DNA from: Bacteroidota bacterium
GTDB lineage: Bacteria > Bacteroidota > Ignavibacteria > Ignavibacteriales > Ignavibacteriaceae
Assembly: GCA_021815405.1 (NCBI GenBank)
Contig: JAKAGV010000003.1
Coordinates: 186,001-250,000 of the forward strand
Length of the DNA: 64,000 bases
Reading direction: 5' to 3'
Shown here: positions 9,962 through 22,252 of the stretch, piece by piece
How positions within the stretch are numbered: the stretch's first letter is position 1
How the letters are laid out: the number at the start of each line of letters is the position of its first letter
Notes under the pieces: model-generated
Database searches by the model: none
What the model was told of the DNA's origin: nothing
What the model saw: the letters and a program-made list of their open reading frames with translations, nothing else
Translations under genes and position numbers: made by a program

Positions 9962-11257
9962 ATGTCAATGACAATAACAGAAAAGATTTTAGCAAAGTCA
10001 TCCGGCAGAAAAGTTGTTCAGCCGGGAGAAAATATCTGGCTGAATGTGGACGTACTGATGACTCACGACGTCTGCGGACCGCCGACAATAGCAATCTGGA
10101 AACGTGAATTTGGTAAGGATGCTAAGATATGGGATAAGAGCAAACTTGTAATTTTCCCGGATCACTATATTTTTACTAAGAATCAGCAGGCAAATAGAAA
10201 CGTCGATATACTCCGTCAGTTTGCAGGCGAGTATGGAATTAATAATTACTACGATGTTGGAACCGAAAGATACAAAGGTGTCTGCCATATAGCTCTTGCC
10301 GAAGAGGGATACAATGTTCCCGGAACGGTTTTATTCGGCACTGATTCGCATACTTGTACTTCCGGTGCATTTGGTATGTTTTCAACCGGCGTTGGTAATA
10401 CTGATGCTGCTTTCATTTTAGGCACTGGAAAGATTTGGGAAAAAGTTCCGGAGTCGCTTAAGTTTACTTTTAATGGACAACTTCCACCTTATCTAACAGC
10501 AAAGGATTTAATTCTACAAGTGCTTGGCGATATTACCACTGACGGCGGTACTTACTGCGCGCTTGAATTTGATGGCGAAGGTGTTTTCTCTCTTCCAATT
10601 GATGAAAGAATGACATTGACCAACATGGCAATTGAAGGCGGTGCAATGAACGGAATAATTGCTGCTGATGCTATTACCGAAGATTACGTTAAGGAAAGAA
10701 CAAACAAACCTTACGAAATTTTTCATAGCGATTCAGACGCAAAGTATAAGAAAAAATTCAGCTATGATGTTACTAAAATGGAACCACATGTTGCAAAGCC
10801 TCACAGCCCTGATAATCTGGATACAGTCAGAAATGTTCAAGGAACAAAGCTTACAAAATGCTATATCGGCTCATGTACAGGTGGAAAACTGAGCGACTAC
10901 AAAGCGGCTGCTAAAATAATTTTCGGAAATAAAGTAAAAGTCCCTACTTTCATTGTTCCGGCAAGTACTCAAGTTGCAAAACAACTTGATACAGAAACAA
11001 TCAGCGGCGTATCGTTAAGACAAATTTTTGAAAATGCCGGTGCTGAAGTTGCACAATCATCATGCGCCGCATGTCTTGGCGGACCTTCGGATACAATTGG
11101 TCGTGCAACCGATAACGAAACAGTTATATCAACAACAAACAGAAATTTTCCCGGAAGAATGGGAAGCAAAAAATCATCAGTCTATTTGGCTTCGCCTTTA
11201 ACTGTTGCAGCTTCATCATTAACAGGAGTAATAACTGATCCGCGGGATTTTTTATAA
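9962..11257 (+). CDS. leuC: 3-isopropylmalate dehydratase large subunit
   Basis: 'GTDSHTCTSGAFG', 'YIGSCTGGKLSD' aconitase-family motifs. Confidence 0.95.
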   Translation: MSMTITEKILAKSSGRKVVQPGENIWLNVDVLMTHDVCGPPTIAIWKREFGKDAKIWDKSKLVIFPDHYIFTKNQQANRNVDILRQFAGEYGINNYYDVGTERYKGVCHIALAEEGYNVPGTVLFGTDSHTCTSGAFGMFSTGVGNTDAAFILGTGKIWEKVPESLKFTFNGQLPPYLTAKDLILQVLGDITTDGGTYCALEFDGEGVFSLPIDERMTLTNMAIEGGAMNGIIAADAITEDYVKERTNKPYEIFHSDSDAKYKKKFSYDVTKMEPHVAKPHSPDNLDTVRNVQGTKLTKCYIGSCTGGKLSDYKAAAKIIFGNKVKVPTFIVPASTQVAKQLDTETISGVSLRQIFENAGAEVAQSSCAACLGGPSDTIGRATDNETVISTTNRNFPGRMGSKKSSVYLASPLTVAASSLTGVITDPRDFL

Positions 11258-11281
11258 ACAAAACTGGAGATTAAAAATTTA

Positions 11282-11842
11282 ATGGAAAAAATTATTAAAG
11301 GTAAAGCCTACGTTCTAGGCAACAACATAGATACTGACCAGATAATTCCGGCAGAACATCTTGTTTACAGTTTAACTGATCCGGAAGAATCGAAGAAGTA
11401 TGGTCACTTTGCTCTTTCGAGCGTACCACCAGCTCAAGCCGGATTGCCGCATGGAAATATTTCTTTCATAAAGGGCGATAATTATCAGTCTGAGTTTAAT
11501 ATTGTAATTGGCGGTTCAAACTTCGGATGCGGATCTTCACGTGAACACGCTCCTTTCGCACTTCAAATTGCCGGTGTTCAAGCTATAATTGCAGAATCAT
11601 ATGCAAGAATATTTTTTAGGAATTGTGTCGATGGCGGATTCCTGCTGCCGTATGAAACTCCAGCTAAATTATATGATCAGATTAAAACTGGTGATGAACT
11701 TGAACTTAATGTCCATGATAATATTTTGAAAGACCTAACTACTCTAAAGATTTTCAATCTTCGTCCGCTTGGAGATATTCTTCCTATAATTGAAGCCGGC
11801 GATATTTTTAAATATGCAAGACAATCTGGAATGATTGCTTAA
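11282..11842 (+). CDS. leuD: 3-isopropylmalate dehydratase small subunit
   Basis: 'NNIDTDQIIPAEHL', 'GGSNFGCGSSREHAPFAL'. Confidence 0.95.
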   Translation: MEKIIKGKAYVLGNNIDTDQIIPAEHLVYSLTDPEESKKYGHFALSSVPPAQAGLPHGNISFIKGDNYQSEFNIVIGGSNFGCGSSREHAPFALQIAGVQAIIAESYARIFFRNCVDGGFLLPYETPAKLYDQIKTGDELELNVHDNILKDLTTLKIFNLRPLGDILPIIEAGDIFKYARQSGMIA

Positions 11843-11857
11843 GAAAAAATAAACCTT

Positions 11858-13459
11858 ATGGAAAAAGAAATGAGTAATTCAATAGAACTATTCGATACAA
11901 CACTTCGCGATGGTACGCAGGGTGAAGGAATAAATTTGTCCGTTCAAGATAAATTATTAATTGTTCAGAAACTTGATGATTTTGGAATAGACATTATTGA
12001 AGGCGGATGGCCCGGCAGTAATCCCCGTGATGAAGAATTTTTCCGGAAAGTTAAAGAGCTTCATCTTAAGCATTCACAGGTGTGCGCATTCGGCTCAACT
12101 GCTCGTTCATTGAAAAATGTTGAAGGAGACCCGAACCTAGTCGCAATACTTAAAGCCGAAACACCTGTTGTTTCAATTTTCGGGAAGACATGGAGACTGC
12201 ATTCTTCTCAAGGTCTTGGTTTAACAGATGAGGAAAATGAAGAGCTGATTTATAAAACTGTTGAGTTTTTGAAACGAAAAGGTAAAAAAGTTGTTTATGA
12301 TGCGGAACATTTCTTTGACGGATATAAAGATAACAAACAGTTTGCAGTAAAGATGCTGAAGTCTGCGGAACGTGCTGGTGCAGATGTCCTTGTTCTGTGC
12401 GATACTAATGGTGGTTCGCTGCCTTCCGAAGTATTTGATATTGTTATTGAACTGAAAAAAAATATTTCTACGCCGCTTGGGATTCATACTCATAATGATT
12501 CTGAGCTTGCAGTAGCAAATTCGGTAGCAGCTATTAATGCAGGAGCTATGCATGTTCAGGGTACTATAAATGGTGTAGGCGAAAGATGCGGCAATGCTAA
12601 TTTGTGTAGCATTATTCCAAACGTAGTATTGAAATTGAAAAAGCAGACAAAACAAAAAATTAATTTGGATCATTTAACATCTCTATCCAATTTTGTTTTT
12701 GAAGTAATGAATTTAACTCCAAATACCAGAGCGGCTTTTGTCGGCAAGTCTGCCTTTGCGCATAAAGGCGGAATTCATGTAAGCGCGGTTCTTAAAGACA
12801 GCAGCATGTATGAGCACATAAAACCGGAGAATGTAGGCAACAAGCAGCGCGTACTTGTTTCCGATCTCGCTGGTCAAAGTAACATCCGTTATAAGGCTAA
12901 AGAATTAGGAATCGATTTATCTGACAAAACTGAGTTGAGCAAGAAACTAGTTAATTATGTTAAGTCGCTTGAATACGGTGGTTTTCAATTCGACAGTGCG
13001 GAAGCTTCGTTTGAGCTTCTTCTGAGAAAAGAACTGAATGAATTTACTCCTTTCTTCAATATATTGGATTCAAGAGTAACTGTGTTTAACAATATTGAAG
13101 GAACATCACGTGCTGAAGCAGTACTAAAAATTTCTGTTGATGGCGAAATTGAGCACACCGCTTCGGACGGCGATGGTCCTGTGAATGCACTGGATAATGC
13201 TATGCGAAAAGCTCTTTTGAGATTCTATCCTGAAATTTCACTTATTAAATTAATCGATTATAAAGTACGTGTTCTAGATGAAAAAGATGGTACTGCGGCA
13301 AAAGTTAGAGTCATAATTCAGTCAAGTGACGGCAATGAATTCTGGAGTACCGTAGGTGTTTCTGAGAATATTATCGAAGCTAGCTTTCAGGCGTTAAATG
13401 ATAGTATAAACTACAAGCTTTTCAAATATCATAATCAGAAAGAACGCATAACAGTTTAA
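11858..13459 (+). CDS. cimA: Citramalate synthase (CimA type)
   Basis: 'LFDTTLRDGTQGEGINLSVQDK', 'FGSTARSLKNVEGDPNL', 'GIHTHNDSELAVANS'. Confidence 0.92.
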   Translation: MEKEMSNSIELFDTTLRDGTQGEGINLSVQDKLLIVQKLDDFGIDIIEGGWPGSNPRDEEFFRKVKELHLKHSQVCAFGSTARSLKNVEGDPNLVAILKAETPVVSIFGKTWRLHSSQGLGLTDEENEELIYKTVEFLKRKGKKVVYDAEHFFDGYKDNKQFAVKMLKSAERAGADVLVLCDTNGGSLPSEVFDIVIELKKNISTPLGIHTHNDSELAVANSVAAINAGAMHVQGTINGVGERCGNANLCSIIPNVVLKLKKQTKQKINLDHLTSLSNFVFEVMNLTPNTRAAFVGKSAFAHKGGIHVSAVLKDSSMYEHIKPENVGNKQRVLVSDLAGQSNIRYKAKELGIDLSDKTELSKKLVNYVKSLEYGGFQFDSAEASFELLLRKELNEFTPFFNILDSRVTVFNNIEGTSRAEAVLKISVDGEIEHTASDGDGPVNALDNAMRKALLRFYPEISLIKLIDYKVRVLDEKDGTAAKVRVIIQSSDGNEFWSTVGVSENIIEASFQALNDSINYKLFKYHNQKERITV

Positions 13460-13468
13460 GGGGTAATA

Positions 13469-14230
13469 ATGAAGGTAGGTCTGGTTCAATATAATCCGAC
13501 ATGGGAAGATAAAAATAAAAATCGTGAAAAGATTGATATTCTTCTGACAAGACTTAAAGACAAGGTTGATCTTCTTGTATTTCCGGAAATGACTTTAACC
13601 GGATTTACAATGAATGCTTCTGACTTTTCAGAGACTCTCTTTGGTGAGAGCTTCAAATATTTCGCACGGCTTGCAAGGGAACAAGGTTCTCATATTCTCA
13701 CCGGAATAATTGAAAGTAATGAAAATAAATTTTACAACTCTCTACTTCATATAAATAAAAACGGAGAGTTCATCCAAGTCTACAGGAAGATTCATCCGTT
13801 CTCATATTCAACTGAAGATAAGAATTATACAAGGGGCGAAAAAACAGTAGTTACGCAAATTGATGGATGGAATACCGGGCTTTCGATTTGTTATGACTTA
13901 AGATTTCCAGAATTATATCGTAATTATGGTAAACAAAGAGCTGAACTAATCGTTGTCATTGCAAACTGGCCAGTTACCCGAATCGAACATTGGCGCACTT
14001 TATTGAAAGCCAGAGCTATTGAGAACCAATGTTACGTTATCGGAGTTAACCGGGTGGGGGATGATCCTACACTTAATTACAATGGTTATAGCAGTATTTT
14101 TGATCCGATGGGAAATGAAGTAATTACTTCAGCGGATGGAGAAGTTATAATATCTGAAGAAATTTCAATTGATAAAGTAAAAGATACAAGAGAGAAACTT
14201 CCTTTTCTCAATGACATTTTTTTGATTTAA
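13469..14230 (+). CDS. Carbon-nitrogen hydrolase (nitrilase/omega-amidase family)
   Basis: 'LLVFPEMTLTGF', 'LSICYDLRFPELYR', 'ANWPVTRIEHWRTLLKARAIENQ'. Confidence 0.9.
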   Translation: MKVGLVQYNPTWEDKNKNREKIDILLTRLKDKVDLLVFPEMTLTGFTMNASDFSETLFGESFKYFARLAREQGSHILTGIIESNENKFYNSLLHINKNGEFIQVYRKIHPFSYSTEDKNYTRGEKTVVTQIDGWNTGLSICYDLRFPELYRNYGKQRAELIVVIANWPVTRIEHWRTLLKARAIENQCYVIGVNRVGDDPTLNYNGYSSIFDPMGNEVITSADGEVIISEEISIDKVKDTREKLPFLNDIFLI

Positions 14231-14329
14231 CCAGATAAAGTACTGAGGAATTTGGATTCATAATAAGCCGAATCAAATTCTCTGATAATGAAATAAGTGA
14301 TTGAAAAAGTCTTAAAACTAATTAAAAAA

Positions 14330-14375
14330 TTTTTTAGGAAAATTTTAATTAAACTCTTGATTATCTCCTAAAAAA
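14330..14375. terminator. Possible AT-rich hairpin/terminator between the nitrilase gene and gltB
   Basis: ttttttagga (14330-14339) / tcctaaaaaa (14366-14375). Confidence 0.3.
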
Positions 14376-14523
14376 ATTTAAATTGCCTAAAAAACTTTAT
14401 AAATATTTTTTAACTCCCTTATATTATAAGGAAGTGATTGTATAGAATTTAAAGATATTGTAATTATATACCAACAACTTTGAGGTTGGCATTGTACTTT
14501 ATTTCTCATGGAGAATATTTGAT

Positions 14524-17500
14524 ATGGAAAGACTGAATTTAGTTAACGAGACAAAAATTAACTTTCTTAGAAATGATGAAATGAAAAAGCAAGGGATGTA
14601 TGATTCATCTTATGAGCATGATGCTTGCGGTATGGGTTTCGTTGCCGATGTGAAGGGTCGGAAGTCGCGTTCTATTATTGACAAAGGTCTTGACATATTA
14701 AAAAACCTTGAACACCGTGGTGCAGTCGGTGCCGATCCTGAAACAGGTGACGGTTCCGGAATTTTAATCCAGATGCCGGATGATTTTATTCGCAAGGTTG
14801 CTGCTGAGAAAAAAATTAAACTTCCGGTTTATGGCAAATATGGCGTTGGAATGATGTTCCTTCCGCAAGATTCTGTGCTAAGGAAAGCAGTTGAAAATAT
14901 TGTCGAGAAAATTGTAATTGACGAAAGCCAAAAATTTCTCGGTTGGCGTGATGTACCTGTTGATACAATGGTACCCGGTAAAGGTGCGCGGATGATGCAG
15001 CCTTTTATTCGTCAGTGCTTCATTGGGGCTAATAAAGGCATTGCTACTCAGGATGAATTCGAAAGAAAACTTTACACGATACGAAGAATAATTGATCATC
15101 GTGTACGTGTTGAAGTGAAGTGCGATAGGAGCCAATATTACGTTCCATCTTTCTCAAGTAAAATTTTGATTTATAAAGGTATGCTCTTAGCGCCGCAGCT
15201 TATTGCATTTTATAAAGATCTCATCGATAAGGATATGAAATCAGCAATGGTGATGCTGCACCTCAGATTCTCGACAAATACTTTTCCGACATGGGATCTG
15301 GCTCATCCATTCAGAATGATAGCGCATAACGGCGAGATAAACACGCTCCGCGGCAATAAGAATTGGATGGCTGCTCGTCAAGCAGTAATGGAATCTCCTT
15401 ATTTCGGAAAAGACATGAAGCGAATGCTTCCAATAATTATGGACGGACAGAGTGACTCTGCTACTTTTGATTCTGTGTTGGAACTGCTTGTAATGAGCGG
15501 AAGAAGCCTGCCTCATGCAATGATGATGATGATACCGGAAGCGTGGTCAAAAAATGATTTGATGGATCCGGATAGAAAAGCTTTTTATGAATATCATGCA
15601 ACTATGATGGAGCCGTGGGATGGACCGGCAGCAGTGGTCTTTACAGATGGAAATATTGTCGGTGCAACTCTTGATCGAAATGGTTTGCGTCCAGCACGGT
15701 ACGTTGTTACAAAGGATGATCTTGTTGTTCTAACTTCAGAAGCTGGTACGTTTAGTGTCGATGCAGACAATGTAGCGAAGAAAGGGAAGCTTCAGCCCGG
15801 AAGGATGTTTATACTCGATCTTCAACAGGGAAGAATTATTGAAGACGAAGAGGTGAAAAAGGAAATCGTTACGAAGAAGCCTTACCGGAAATGGGTTAAC
15901 GATAATATGATTAAACTTTCTCATCTTCCAACTCCCAGTGAGATATATAATGCTGATTTCAATACGCTTCACATGCGTCAGAGGATATTTGGTTATACCA
16001 AAGAGGATCTTGAGAAGATAATGCTTCCCATGGCTGCAAACGGTCAAGAAGCAGTTGGCTCTATGGGAACTGATGCAGCACTTGCAGTACTTTCTGAACG
16101 TCCTCAATTATTATTCAGATATTTCAAACAGATGTTCGCCCAGGTAACCAATCCTCCAATCGATCCCATAAGAGAAGAACTGGTTATGGAGCTTACTACT
16201 TACGTTGGACCGGAACAGAATCTGCTTGCCGAAACTCCGATTCATGCTCACCGCCTTGAGCTTGAGCATCCGCTTCTTTCGAATTCTCAAATAGAAAAGA
16301 TTAGAAATATTGCCAGAGGACATTTCAAATCTATTACAATTCCTCTATTGTTTAATCCGCATGTAAGACACAACATGCGCGAAAGGCTTGATCAGATTTG
16401 TACTGAAGCTGTGGAAGCAGTTAAGTCCGGAATATCATTGATAATCTTATCCGATAAAGGTGTTGATCGAAATTGTGCTGCTATTCCAAGCTTGCTGGCA
16501 ACTTCTGGCGTACACCATGCACTTTTGAGAGCCGGATTAAGAACGAAGACCGGACTCATTGTTGAAAGTGGTGAGCCGAGGGAAATTCATCACTTCGCCT
16601 TGCTTTGCGGTTATGGTGCTAACGCAATAAATCCTTACGTCGCTTATGAAACAATTGCATACCTAGTTGAAAAGAATTTTCTCCCGGAGGTGAAAGATTA
16701 CAAATACGCAAAAAATAATTTCGTCAAAGCAGTAAGTAAAGGATTGTATAAGATTTTCAGCAAGATGGGGATAAGTACTCTCCAATCTTATTGCGGAGCT
16801 CAGATCTTTGAAGCGGTTGGATTAGATAGTGAGATAGTAGAAAATTATTTTACCGGAACGCCGACAAAGGTTGAAGGTCTAAGCCTTGAAATGCTGGAAG
16901 AAGAAACAATCCGAAGACATGTAATTGCACTCGATCCTCAAATCGATCAAAGCACTCTTGATGTAGGCGGACTTTATAATTATAGGCAGGACGGCGAGTA
17001 TCATCTCTGGAATCCATTGACTATTTCTAAGCTTCAGTTAAGTACAAGCAGAGGCGATTATAAAATATTCAAGGAATATTCCGAGCTGATCAATAATCAG
17101 AATAAGAAGAGAGTTACCTTAAGAAGTTTGTTTGAACTCGATACAACCGGTCCCAAAGTTCCTCTTGAAGAAGTAGAGCCTGCTGCAGAGATTGTAAAAA
17201 GATTTTCTACCGGGGCAATGAGCTTCGGTTCGATTTCCTATGAAGCTCATACTTCGCTGGCAATTGCAATGAACAGACTCGGAGGAAAATCCAATACCGG
17301 TGAAGGCGGTGAAGATTCAGCTAGATTTATAAAATTGCCCAACGGCGATAGCATGCGTTCCGCAATTAAGCAGGTTGCTTCTGCAAGGTTTGGTGTTACT
17401 GCAAACTATCTTGTTAATGCAGATGAACTCCAGATTAAGATGGCACAAGGCGCTAAACCAGGAGAAGGCGGACAGCTTCCTGGATTTAAAGTTGATAAAA

Positions 17501-19128
17501 TTATCGGAAGAATCCGTCATAGTATCCCAGGCGTTACTTTGATAAGTCCGCCGCCGCATCATGATATTTATTCAATTGAAGATTTAAAGCAGTTAATCTT
17601 CGATCTGAAAAATATTAATCCTAAGGCAAGAATTAGCGTGAAGCTCGTATCGGAAGTTGGAGTGGGTACTATTGCAGCCGGTGTTGCAAAGGCTCATGCA
17701 GATCATATTTTAATTAGCGGACATGATGGTGGTACAGGCGCAAGTCCTATTTCTTCAATTCAATTTGCCGGCTCACCCTGGGAGTTGGGATTGAGTGAAG
17801 CTCATCAGACTTTAGTTCTAAATGGACTTCGCGACCGTGTTTATCTTGCGACAGATGGTCAATTGAAAACCGGACGCGATGTTGTAATTGCAGCTCTGCT
17901 TGGTGCTGAGGAATTTGGATTTGCAACAACAGCGCTTGTTACTCAAGGCTGCATAATGATGAGAAAGTGCCACTTGAATACATGCCCCACAGGTGTAGCT
18001 ACTCAAAATCCGGAATTAAGAAAACTCTTTTCTGGTAAACCTGAATATCTCATAAACTTTATGATGTTTATTGCTGAAGAAGTTCGAGAATTAATGTCTG
18101 AACTCGGATTCAAAACTTTTAATGAGATGATAGGCAAGACCGAGAAGATAGTTCCGATAAGATTAAATGATCATTGGAAAGCACGCGGTCTCGACCTTAC
18201 AAAACCTTTGTACAAATCTACTCCGATTTATGAAACTAATTTATATCGTACAAGGAGTCAAATTCATGGGCTTGAAAATCAACTTGATCATGAATTTATA
18301 AAACAAGCAGAACCTGCATTAGAGAATGGTACTCCGGTTTATATTAAAACAAGAATTAGAAATGTGAACCGGACAGTTGGAACAATGCTTTCAAGTGAAA
18401 TAGCAAAGCGATACGGCGAGAAAGGTTTGCCGGATGGTACGATTAAAATCGAATTAAGAGGAACTGCGGGGCAAAGCTTCGGAACTTTCTTAGCAAGCGG
18501 TATTGAACTCAATCTAACCGGTGAATCAAATGATTATACAGGCAAAGGACTTTCCGGAGGAAGAATAATTGTTAAAGTACCATCAGAAGTTACATTTGAT
18601 CCTGCAGAGAATATCATTATCGGCAACACCTGTCTTTACGGTGCAACAAGCGGCGAGGCTTATATTAATGGTGTATCCGGGGAGAGATTTGCGGTTCGTA
18701 ATTCGGGTGCCTATGCTGTAATAGAAGGAGTTGGGGATCACGGCTGCGAATATATGACCGGCGGAAGAGTAGCAGTACTTGGTACAATAGGACGCAACTT
18801 TGCGGCTGGTATGTCGGGAGGAATTGCATACATTTGGGATCCCAACAAGATTGCTGAGAAATATATCAATCATGAAATGGTCTCTGTAGAATATCTAATA
18901 TATGATGAAGATATTGCAGAGCTTCACGGAATGATTAAGAAGCATTACGATTATACCGGCTCAAAGAGAGCAGAGTATATTCTGAAAAACTGGAGCCAGG
19001 AGAAAGATAACTTTTGGAAAATAATTCCTGAAGAATATAGGAAAGCACTTGCTATATTGGCTAAGGAACAGGAAGAAAGTATACCTGAAGAAAAAGAATC
19101 GAAATTAACGGAGGTTGTTAATGGGTAA
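14524..19128 (+). CDS. gltB: Glutamate synthase large subunit (start may be 14581)
   Basis: '[15 protein letters not shown]' Ntn-hydrolase Cys, '[19 protein letters not shown]', '[22 protein letters not shown]'. Confidence 0.96.
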   Translation: MERLNLVNETKINFLRNDEMKKQGMYDSSYEHDACGMGFVADVKGRKSRSIIDKGLDILKNLEHRGAVGADPETGDGSGILIQMPDDFIRKVAAEKKIKLPVYGKYGVGMMFLPQDSVLRKAVENIVEKIVIDESQKFLGWRDVPVDTMVPGKGARMMQPFIRQCFIGANKGIATQDEFERKLYTIRRIIDHRVRVEVKCDRSQYYVPSFSSKILIYKGMLLAPQLIAFYKDLIDKDMKSAMVMLHLRFSTNTFPTWDLAHPFRMIAHNGEINTLRGNKNWMAARQAVMESPYFGKDMKRMLPIIMDGQSDSATFDSVLELLVMSGRSLPHAMMMMIPEAWSKNDLMDPDRKAFYEYHATMMEPWDGPAAVVFTDGNIVGATLDRNGLRPARYVVTKDDLVVLTSEAGTFSVDADNVAKKGKLQPGRMFILDLQQGRIIEDEEVKKEIVTKKPYRKWVNDNMIKLSHLPTPSEIYNADFNTLHMRQRIFGYTKEDLEKIMLPMAANGQEAVGSMGTDAALAVLSERPQLLFRYFKQMFAQVTNPPIDPIREELVMELTTYVGPEQNLLAETPIHAHRLELEHPLLSNSQIEKIRNIARGHFKSITIPLLFNPHVRHNMRERLDQICTEAVEAVKSGISLIILSDKGVDRNCAAIPSLLATSGVHHALLRAGLRTKTGLIVESGEPREIHHFALLCGYGANAINPYVAYETIAYLVEKNFLPEVKDYKYAKNNFVKAVSKGLYKIFSKMGISTLQSYCGAQIFEAVGLDSEIVENYFTGTPTKVEGLSLEMLEEETIRRHVIALDPQIDQSTLDVGGLYNYRQDGEYHLWNPLTISKLQLSTSRGDYKIFKEYSELINNQNKKRVTLRSLFELDTTGPKVPLEEVEPAAEIVKRFSTGAMSFGSISYEAHTSLAIAMNRLGGKSNTGEGGEDSARFIKLPNGDSMRSAIKQVASARFGVTANYLVNADELQIKMAQGAKPGEGGQLPGFKVDKIIGRIRHSIPGVTLISPPPHHDIYSIEDLKQLIFDLKNINPKARISVKLVSEVGVGTIAAGVAKAHADHILISGHDGGTGASPISSIQFAGSPWELGLSEAHQTLVLNGLRDRVYLATDGQLKTGRDVVIAALLGAEEFGFATTALVTQGCIMMRKCHLNTCPTGVATQNPELRKLFSGKPEYLINFMMFIAEEVRELMSELGFKTFNEMIGKTEKIVPIRLNDHWKARGLDLTKPLYKSTPIYETNLYRTRSQIHGLENQLDHEFIKQAEPALENGTPVYIKTRIRNVNRTVGTMLSSEIAKRYGEKGLPDGTIKIELRGTAGQSFGTFLASGIELNLTGESNDYTGKGLSGGRIIVKVPSEVTFDPAENIIIGNTCLYGATSGEAYINGVSGERFAVRNSGAYAVIEGVGDHGCEYMTGGRVAVLGTIGRNFAAGMSGGIAYIWDPNKIAEKYINHEMVSVEYLIYDEDIAELHGMIKKHYDYTGSKRAEYILKNWSQEKDNFWKIIPEEYRKALAILAKEQEESIPEEKESKLTEVVNG

Positions 19129-20581
19129 GCCGACTGGATTCATGGAATTTAAGAGAGCTTCGTTAGAGCACGAACCAGCTGATGAACGAGTAAAACATTT
19201 TAACGAGTTTGAAAAACGTTTCCACCGTGAAGAAGCAAAAGTCCAAGCAGCAAGATGTATGGATTGCGGCATTCCTTTCTGCCATGGCGATACGGGGTGC
19301 CCGGTTCAGAATTATATCCCTGAATGGAACGATCTTATTTATAAAGGTCACTGGAAAGAAGCGCTTGAGAATCTTTTATCTACAAACAATTTTCCGGAAT
19401 TTACAGGCAGATTATGCCCGGCTCCTTGTGAGACTGCTTGCACACTCGGCATAAATGAAGAACCTGTTTCGATAAAAGCGATTGAGAGAACTATCATAGA
19501 AAAAGGCTGGGAAGAAGGCTGGGTTAAGCCCCGTATGCCTTTAGTATTAACCGGAAAGAAAGTTGCAATTGTTGGATCAGGACCTGCTGGTTTGGCTGCT
19601 GCCCAGCAGCTTTGCAGAGCAGGACATACAGTAACTGTTTTTGAAAAAAATGATAGAATTGGCGGACTGCTTCGTTATGGGATCCCTGACTTCAAGCTTG
19701 ATAAGAAAGTTATTGATAGGCGCATCGAACAAATGCAGATAGAAGGTGTAGAATTTAAAACGAACGTCCACGTAGGGAAAAATATTCCTGCTAAGGAATT
19801 GAGAAAACAATTCGACGCAGTGATCTTGGCTGGCGGCTCTGAAAAGCCGAGAGATATTCCGTTACCCGGTAGAGATCTTAAAGGTATTTACTTTGCGATG
19901 GAGTTTTTAACTCAGCAGAATAAAGTAAATGCAGGTGATGACGTTTCTGAACGAATAACTGCTGCCGGAAAAGATGTGGTTGTTATTGGCGGAGGTGATA
20001 CTGGATCCGACTGCGTTGGTACTTCAAACAGGCAAGGTGCAAAATCCATAACTCAAATAGAAGTCCTTCCGATGCCGCCGAAAGCTAGACCTGAGAGTAC
20101 TCCATGGCCATATTGGCCAATGATCCTAAGAACATCTTCAAGCCATGAAGAAGGTGTTCAAAGAAAATGGAGTATCAATACAAAAGCTTTTAAAGGAAAT
20201 GAGAATGGAGAAATTGTTGCCATTCAATGTAATGAAATAAAAATCGAAAATGGAAAATTTGTGAACATACCCGGTACCGAGTTCGAACTAAAAACAGATT
20301 TGGTGTTGATAGCTGCGGGCTTCATTCAGCCGGTTCATGAGGGAATGATAAATGAATTATCCGGTATCGGTCTTGAAATTGATCAACGCGGGAACGTTAA
20401 AGCATCATTCGGTGATTGTGAGGATGCACATGCAACAAATCTTAATAAAGTATTTACCTGCGGCGATATGCGGCGCGGTCAATCATTAGTCGTCTGGGCT
20501 ATCGCAGAGGGAAGAAAGTGCGCTGCAGCAGTTCACAATTATTTAATGCAGGAAAGTGCTGTAGAAGAGAATGCTGCATAG
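19121..20581 (+). CDS. gltD: Glutamate synthase small subunit (ATG 19121, overlapping the gltB end)
   Basis: '[21 protein letters not shown]', '[19 protein letters not shown]'; GGAGG just upstream. Confidence 0.95.
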   Translation: MGKPTGFMEFKRASLEHEPADERVKHFNEFEKRFHREEAKVQAARCMDCGIPFCHGDTGCPVQNYIPEWNDLIYKGHWKEALENLLSTNNFPEFTGRLCPAPCETACTLGINEEPVSIKAIERTIIEKGWEEGWVKPRMPLVLTGKKVAIVGSGPAGLAAAQQLCRAGHTVTVFEKNDRIGGLLRYGIPDFKLDKKVIDRRIEQMQIEGVEFKTNVHVGKNIPAKELRKQFDAVILAGGSEKPRDIPLPGRDLKGIYFAMEFLTQQNKVNAGDDVSERITAAGKDVVVIGGGDTGSDCVGTSNRQGAKSITQIEVLPMPPKARPESTPWPYWPMILRTSSSHEEGVQRKWSINTKAFKGNENGEIVAIQCNEIKIENGKFVNIPGTEFELKTDLVLIAAGFIQPVHEGMINELSGIGLEIDQRGNVKASFGDCEDAHATNLNKVFTCGDMRRGQSLVVWAIAEGRKCAAAVHNYLMQESAVEENAA

Positions 20582-20902
20582 TCCTTAATAATTAAGGTAT
20601 TTGGTAGGAAAAAGATTTTATTATATAAACCGTATATCTTTATTGTATTAAACATTATATTTGTTGTAAGAAATTAAAATTTTCTTCGGTTATTGGAACC
20701 GAATGTCATTTAGCATTAAATGTGGGAAACAAAGTCTAATCTAAGCGTCTAAATTTAGTAGCATCAATTTGGTTTTTAAGTTTATTTGTGTGCATCAGCA
20801 ATGAATGTATTTTTAGTGCGACAAAACATAGTTTAAAAACAATTGTAAGCCGATTTTCTATATTTAGAATCAAATAATTTAAGTAAAAAAATTAAATGCT
20901 AA

Positions 20903-22228
20903 ATGAATAAAGAAGTTCAGTTCAAAAGAATTTTTAGATTGACGAGTAAGGTTACCGATATTTTCCCTAAAGGTGGTGCCAGATTTTTAGACAACTTAAT
21001 AACTGGTTCTCTCGGTAATAAAATGCTTGGAAATTATCTCCATCAAAGAACACGACAGCGATTAAGAAAATTAAAACAATTCAAAAATATTCTTGTGGTT
21101 GGAGATCTTAATATTGGGGATGCCATTATCTCATCAATGGGAGTATCTGCGCTTAGAAAAATTTTCCCTAATAGTGAAATAGACTTTACTGTAAAAAGTT
21201 CAACAAAAGTTTTAATGGAAGGAAATCCTGAGGTATCTAACTTATATCCAATATACAATCATGCGCCGTACCCAACGACTAATGATCTTTCCCGACTTAG
21301 GAATGTTATTAATAATAAAAACTATGATTTGATAATTAATTTTTGTCCGATGATCTCTTCGAATTTTTTCGGTATTAAAAGAACCATCTCATACAATTTG
21401 ATTGCATCGGAGCTTATGAAAAATGAAAGAATCCCGGAATCAATTAACAATATAAATTACCAGGCATATAAGTTCATCGGTAATGCATTAAAAGATTTTA
21501 CCCCTCCCGATTTTATTGAAGCATTTGAAGGTCCCAAAATTTATCTTTCAGATGAATCGGTAATTGAAGCAAAAAATTTTCTTTCTAACAATGGAATTGA
21601 TTTAGACACTCCTCTTGTAATGCTTAATCCTGATGCTTCAGCAGTTTATACAAGAATACCTTTTGATTTCCAGATTAATCTACTTAAAAAAATATCCAAA
21701 CTTAATTGCAATATATTAATTGGTGCTGGACATGTTGAAAAGCTCATTGAACAAAGAGTAATAAGTAATTTCCCTCCTAATGATTATAAAAATATTATTG
21801 TTGTTCCGCCTTCAACAGAGTTAGACACATACGCTGCTTTAATTGATCTATCCGATATCTTTATAACTGGCGATACAGGACCTTTACATATTGCAGCAGC
21901 TCGGAAGTTTTCCAACCGTACAGGTAAAAGCTTAAGAAACAAAACAGCAGTCCTTTCTATTTTTGGAAGCACTCCGCCACATATTTACGGGTATGATTCT
22001 AGAGAAAAAAATTATATTCCGGCAAACCAGGATGCACCTTCGAGAACATTTATTGCAAAGGCAGCTTGCAGGAATATTTCATGTATAAATAAAATGGCGA
22101 AGGCATGCAAAGAAGTCAGGTGTTTTGATAACTTAACTGTAAATGAAATATATTCAGAAATAAATTCTCATCTTTCAACATTAAAAAGGTTTTATTTCCC
22201 GAAAGAGCGTAGTATCTTTGCAGAGTAA
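20903..22228 (+). CDS. Glycosyltransferase family 9 (heptosyltransferase-like)
   Basis: 'NILVVGDLNIGDAIISSMGVSALRKIFP', 'DIFITGDTGPLHIAAA'. Confidence 0.85.
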   Translation: MNKEVQFKRIFRLTSKVTDIFPKGGARFLDNLITGSLGNKMLGNYLHQRTRQRLRKLKQFKNILVVGDLNIGDAIISSMGVSALRKIFPNSEIDFTVKSSTKVLMEGNPEVSNLYPIYNHAPYPTTNDLSRLRNVINNKNYDLIINFCPMISSNFFGIKRTISYNLIASELMKNERIPESINNINYQAYKFIGNALKDFTPPDFIEAFEGPKIYLSDESVIEAKNFLSNNGIDLDTPLVMLNPDASAVYTRIPFDFQINLLKKISKLNCNILIGAGHVEKLIEQRVISNFPPNDYKNIIVVPPSTELDTYAALIDLSDIFITGDTGPLHIAAARKFSNRTGKSLRNKTAVLSIFGSTPPHIYGYDSREKNYIPANQDAPSRTFIAKAACRNISCINKMAKACKEVRCFDNLTVNEIYSEINSHLSTLKRFYFPKERSIFAE

Positions 22229-22252
22229 ATTTTCAAAAGCAACTCGAGGGAA

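Noticed and set aside
14470-14523. Sigma-54 promoter (TTGGCAT) upstream of gltB
   Set aside because: The -12 GC element at the required spacing is missing.
20685-20703. Hairpin ttcggtt-attgg-aaccgaa downstream of gltD as intrinsic terminator
   Set aside because: Not followed by a T-run and about 100 nt beyond the gene end; not strong enough to call.
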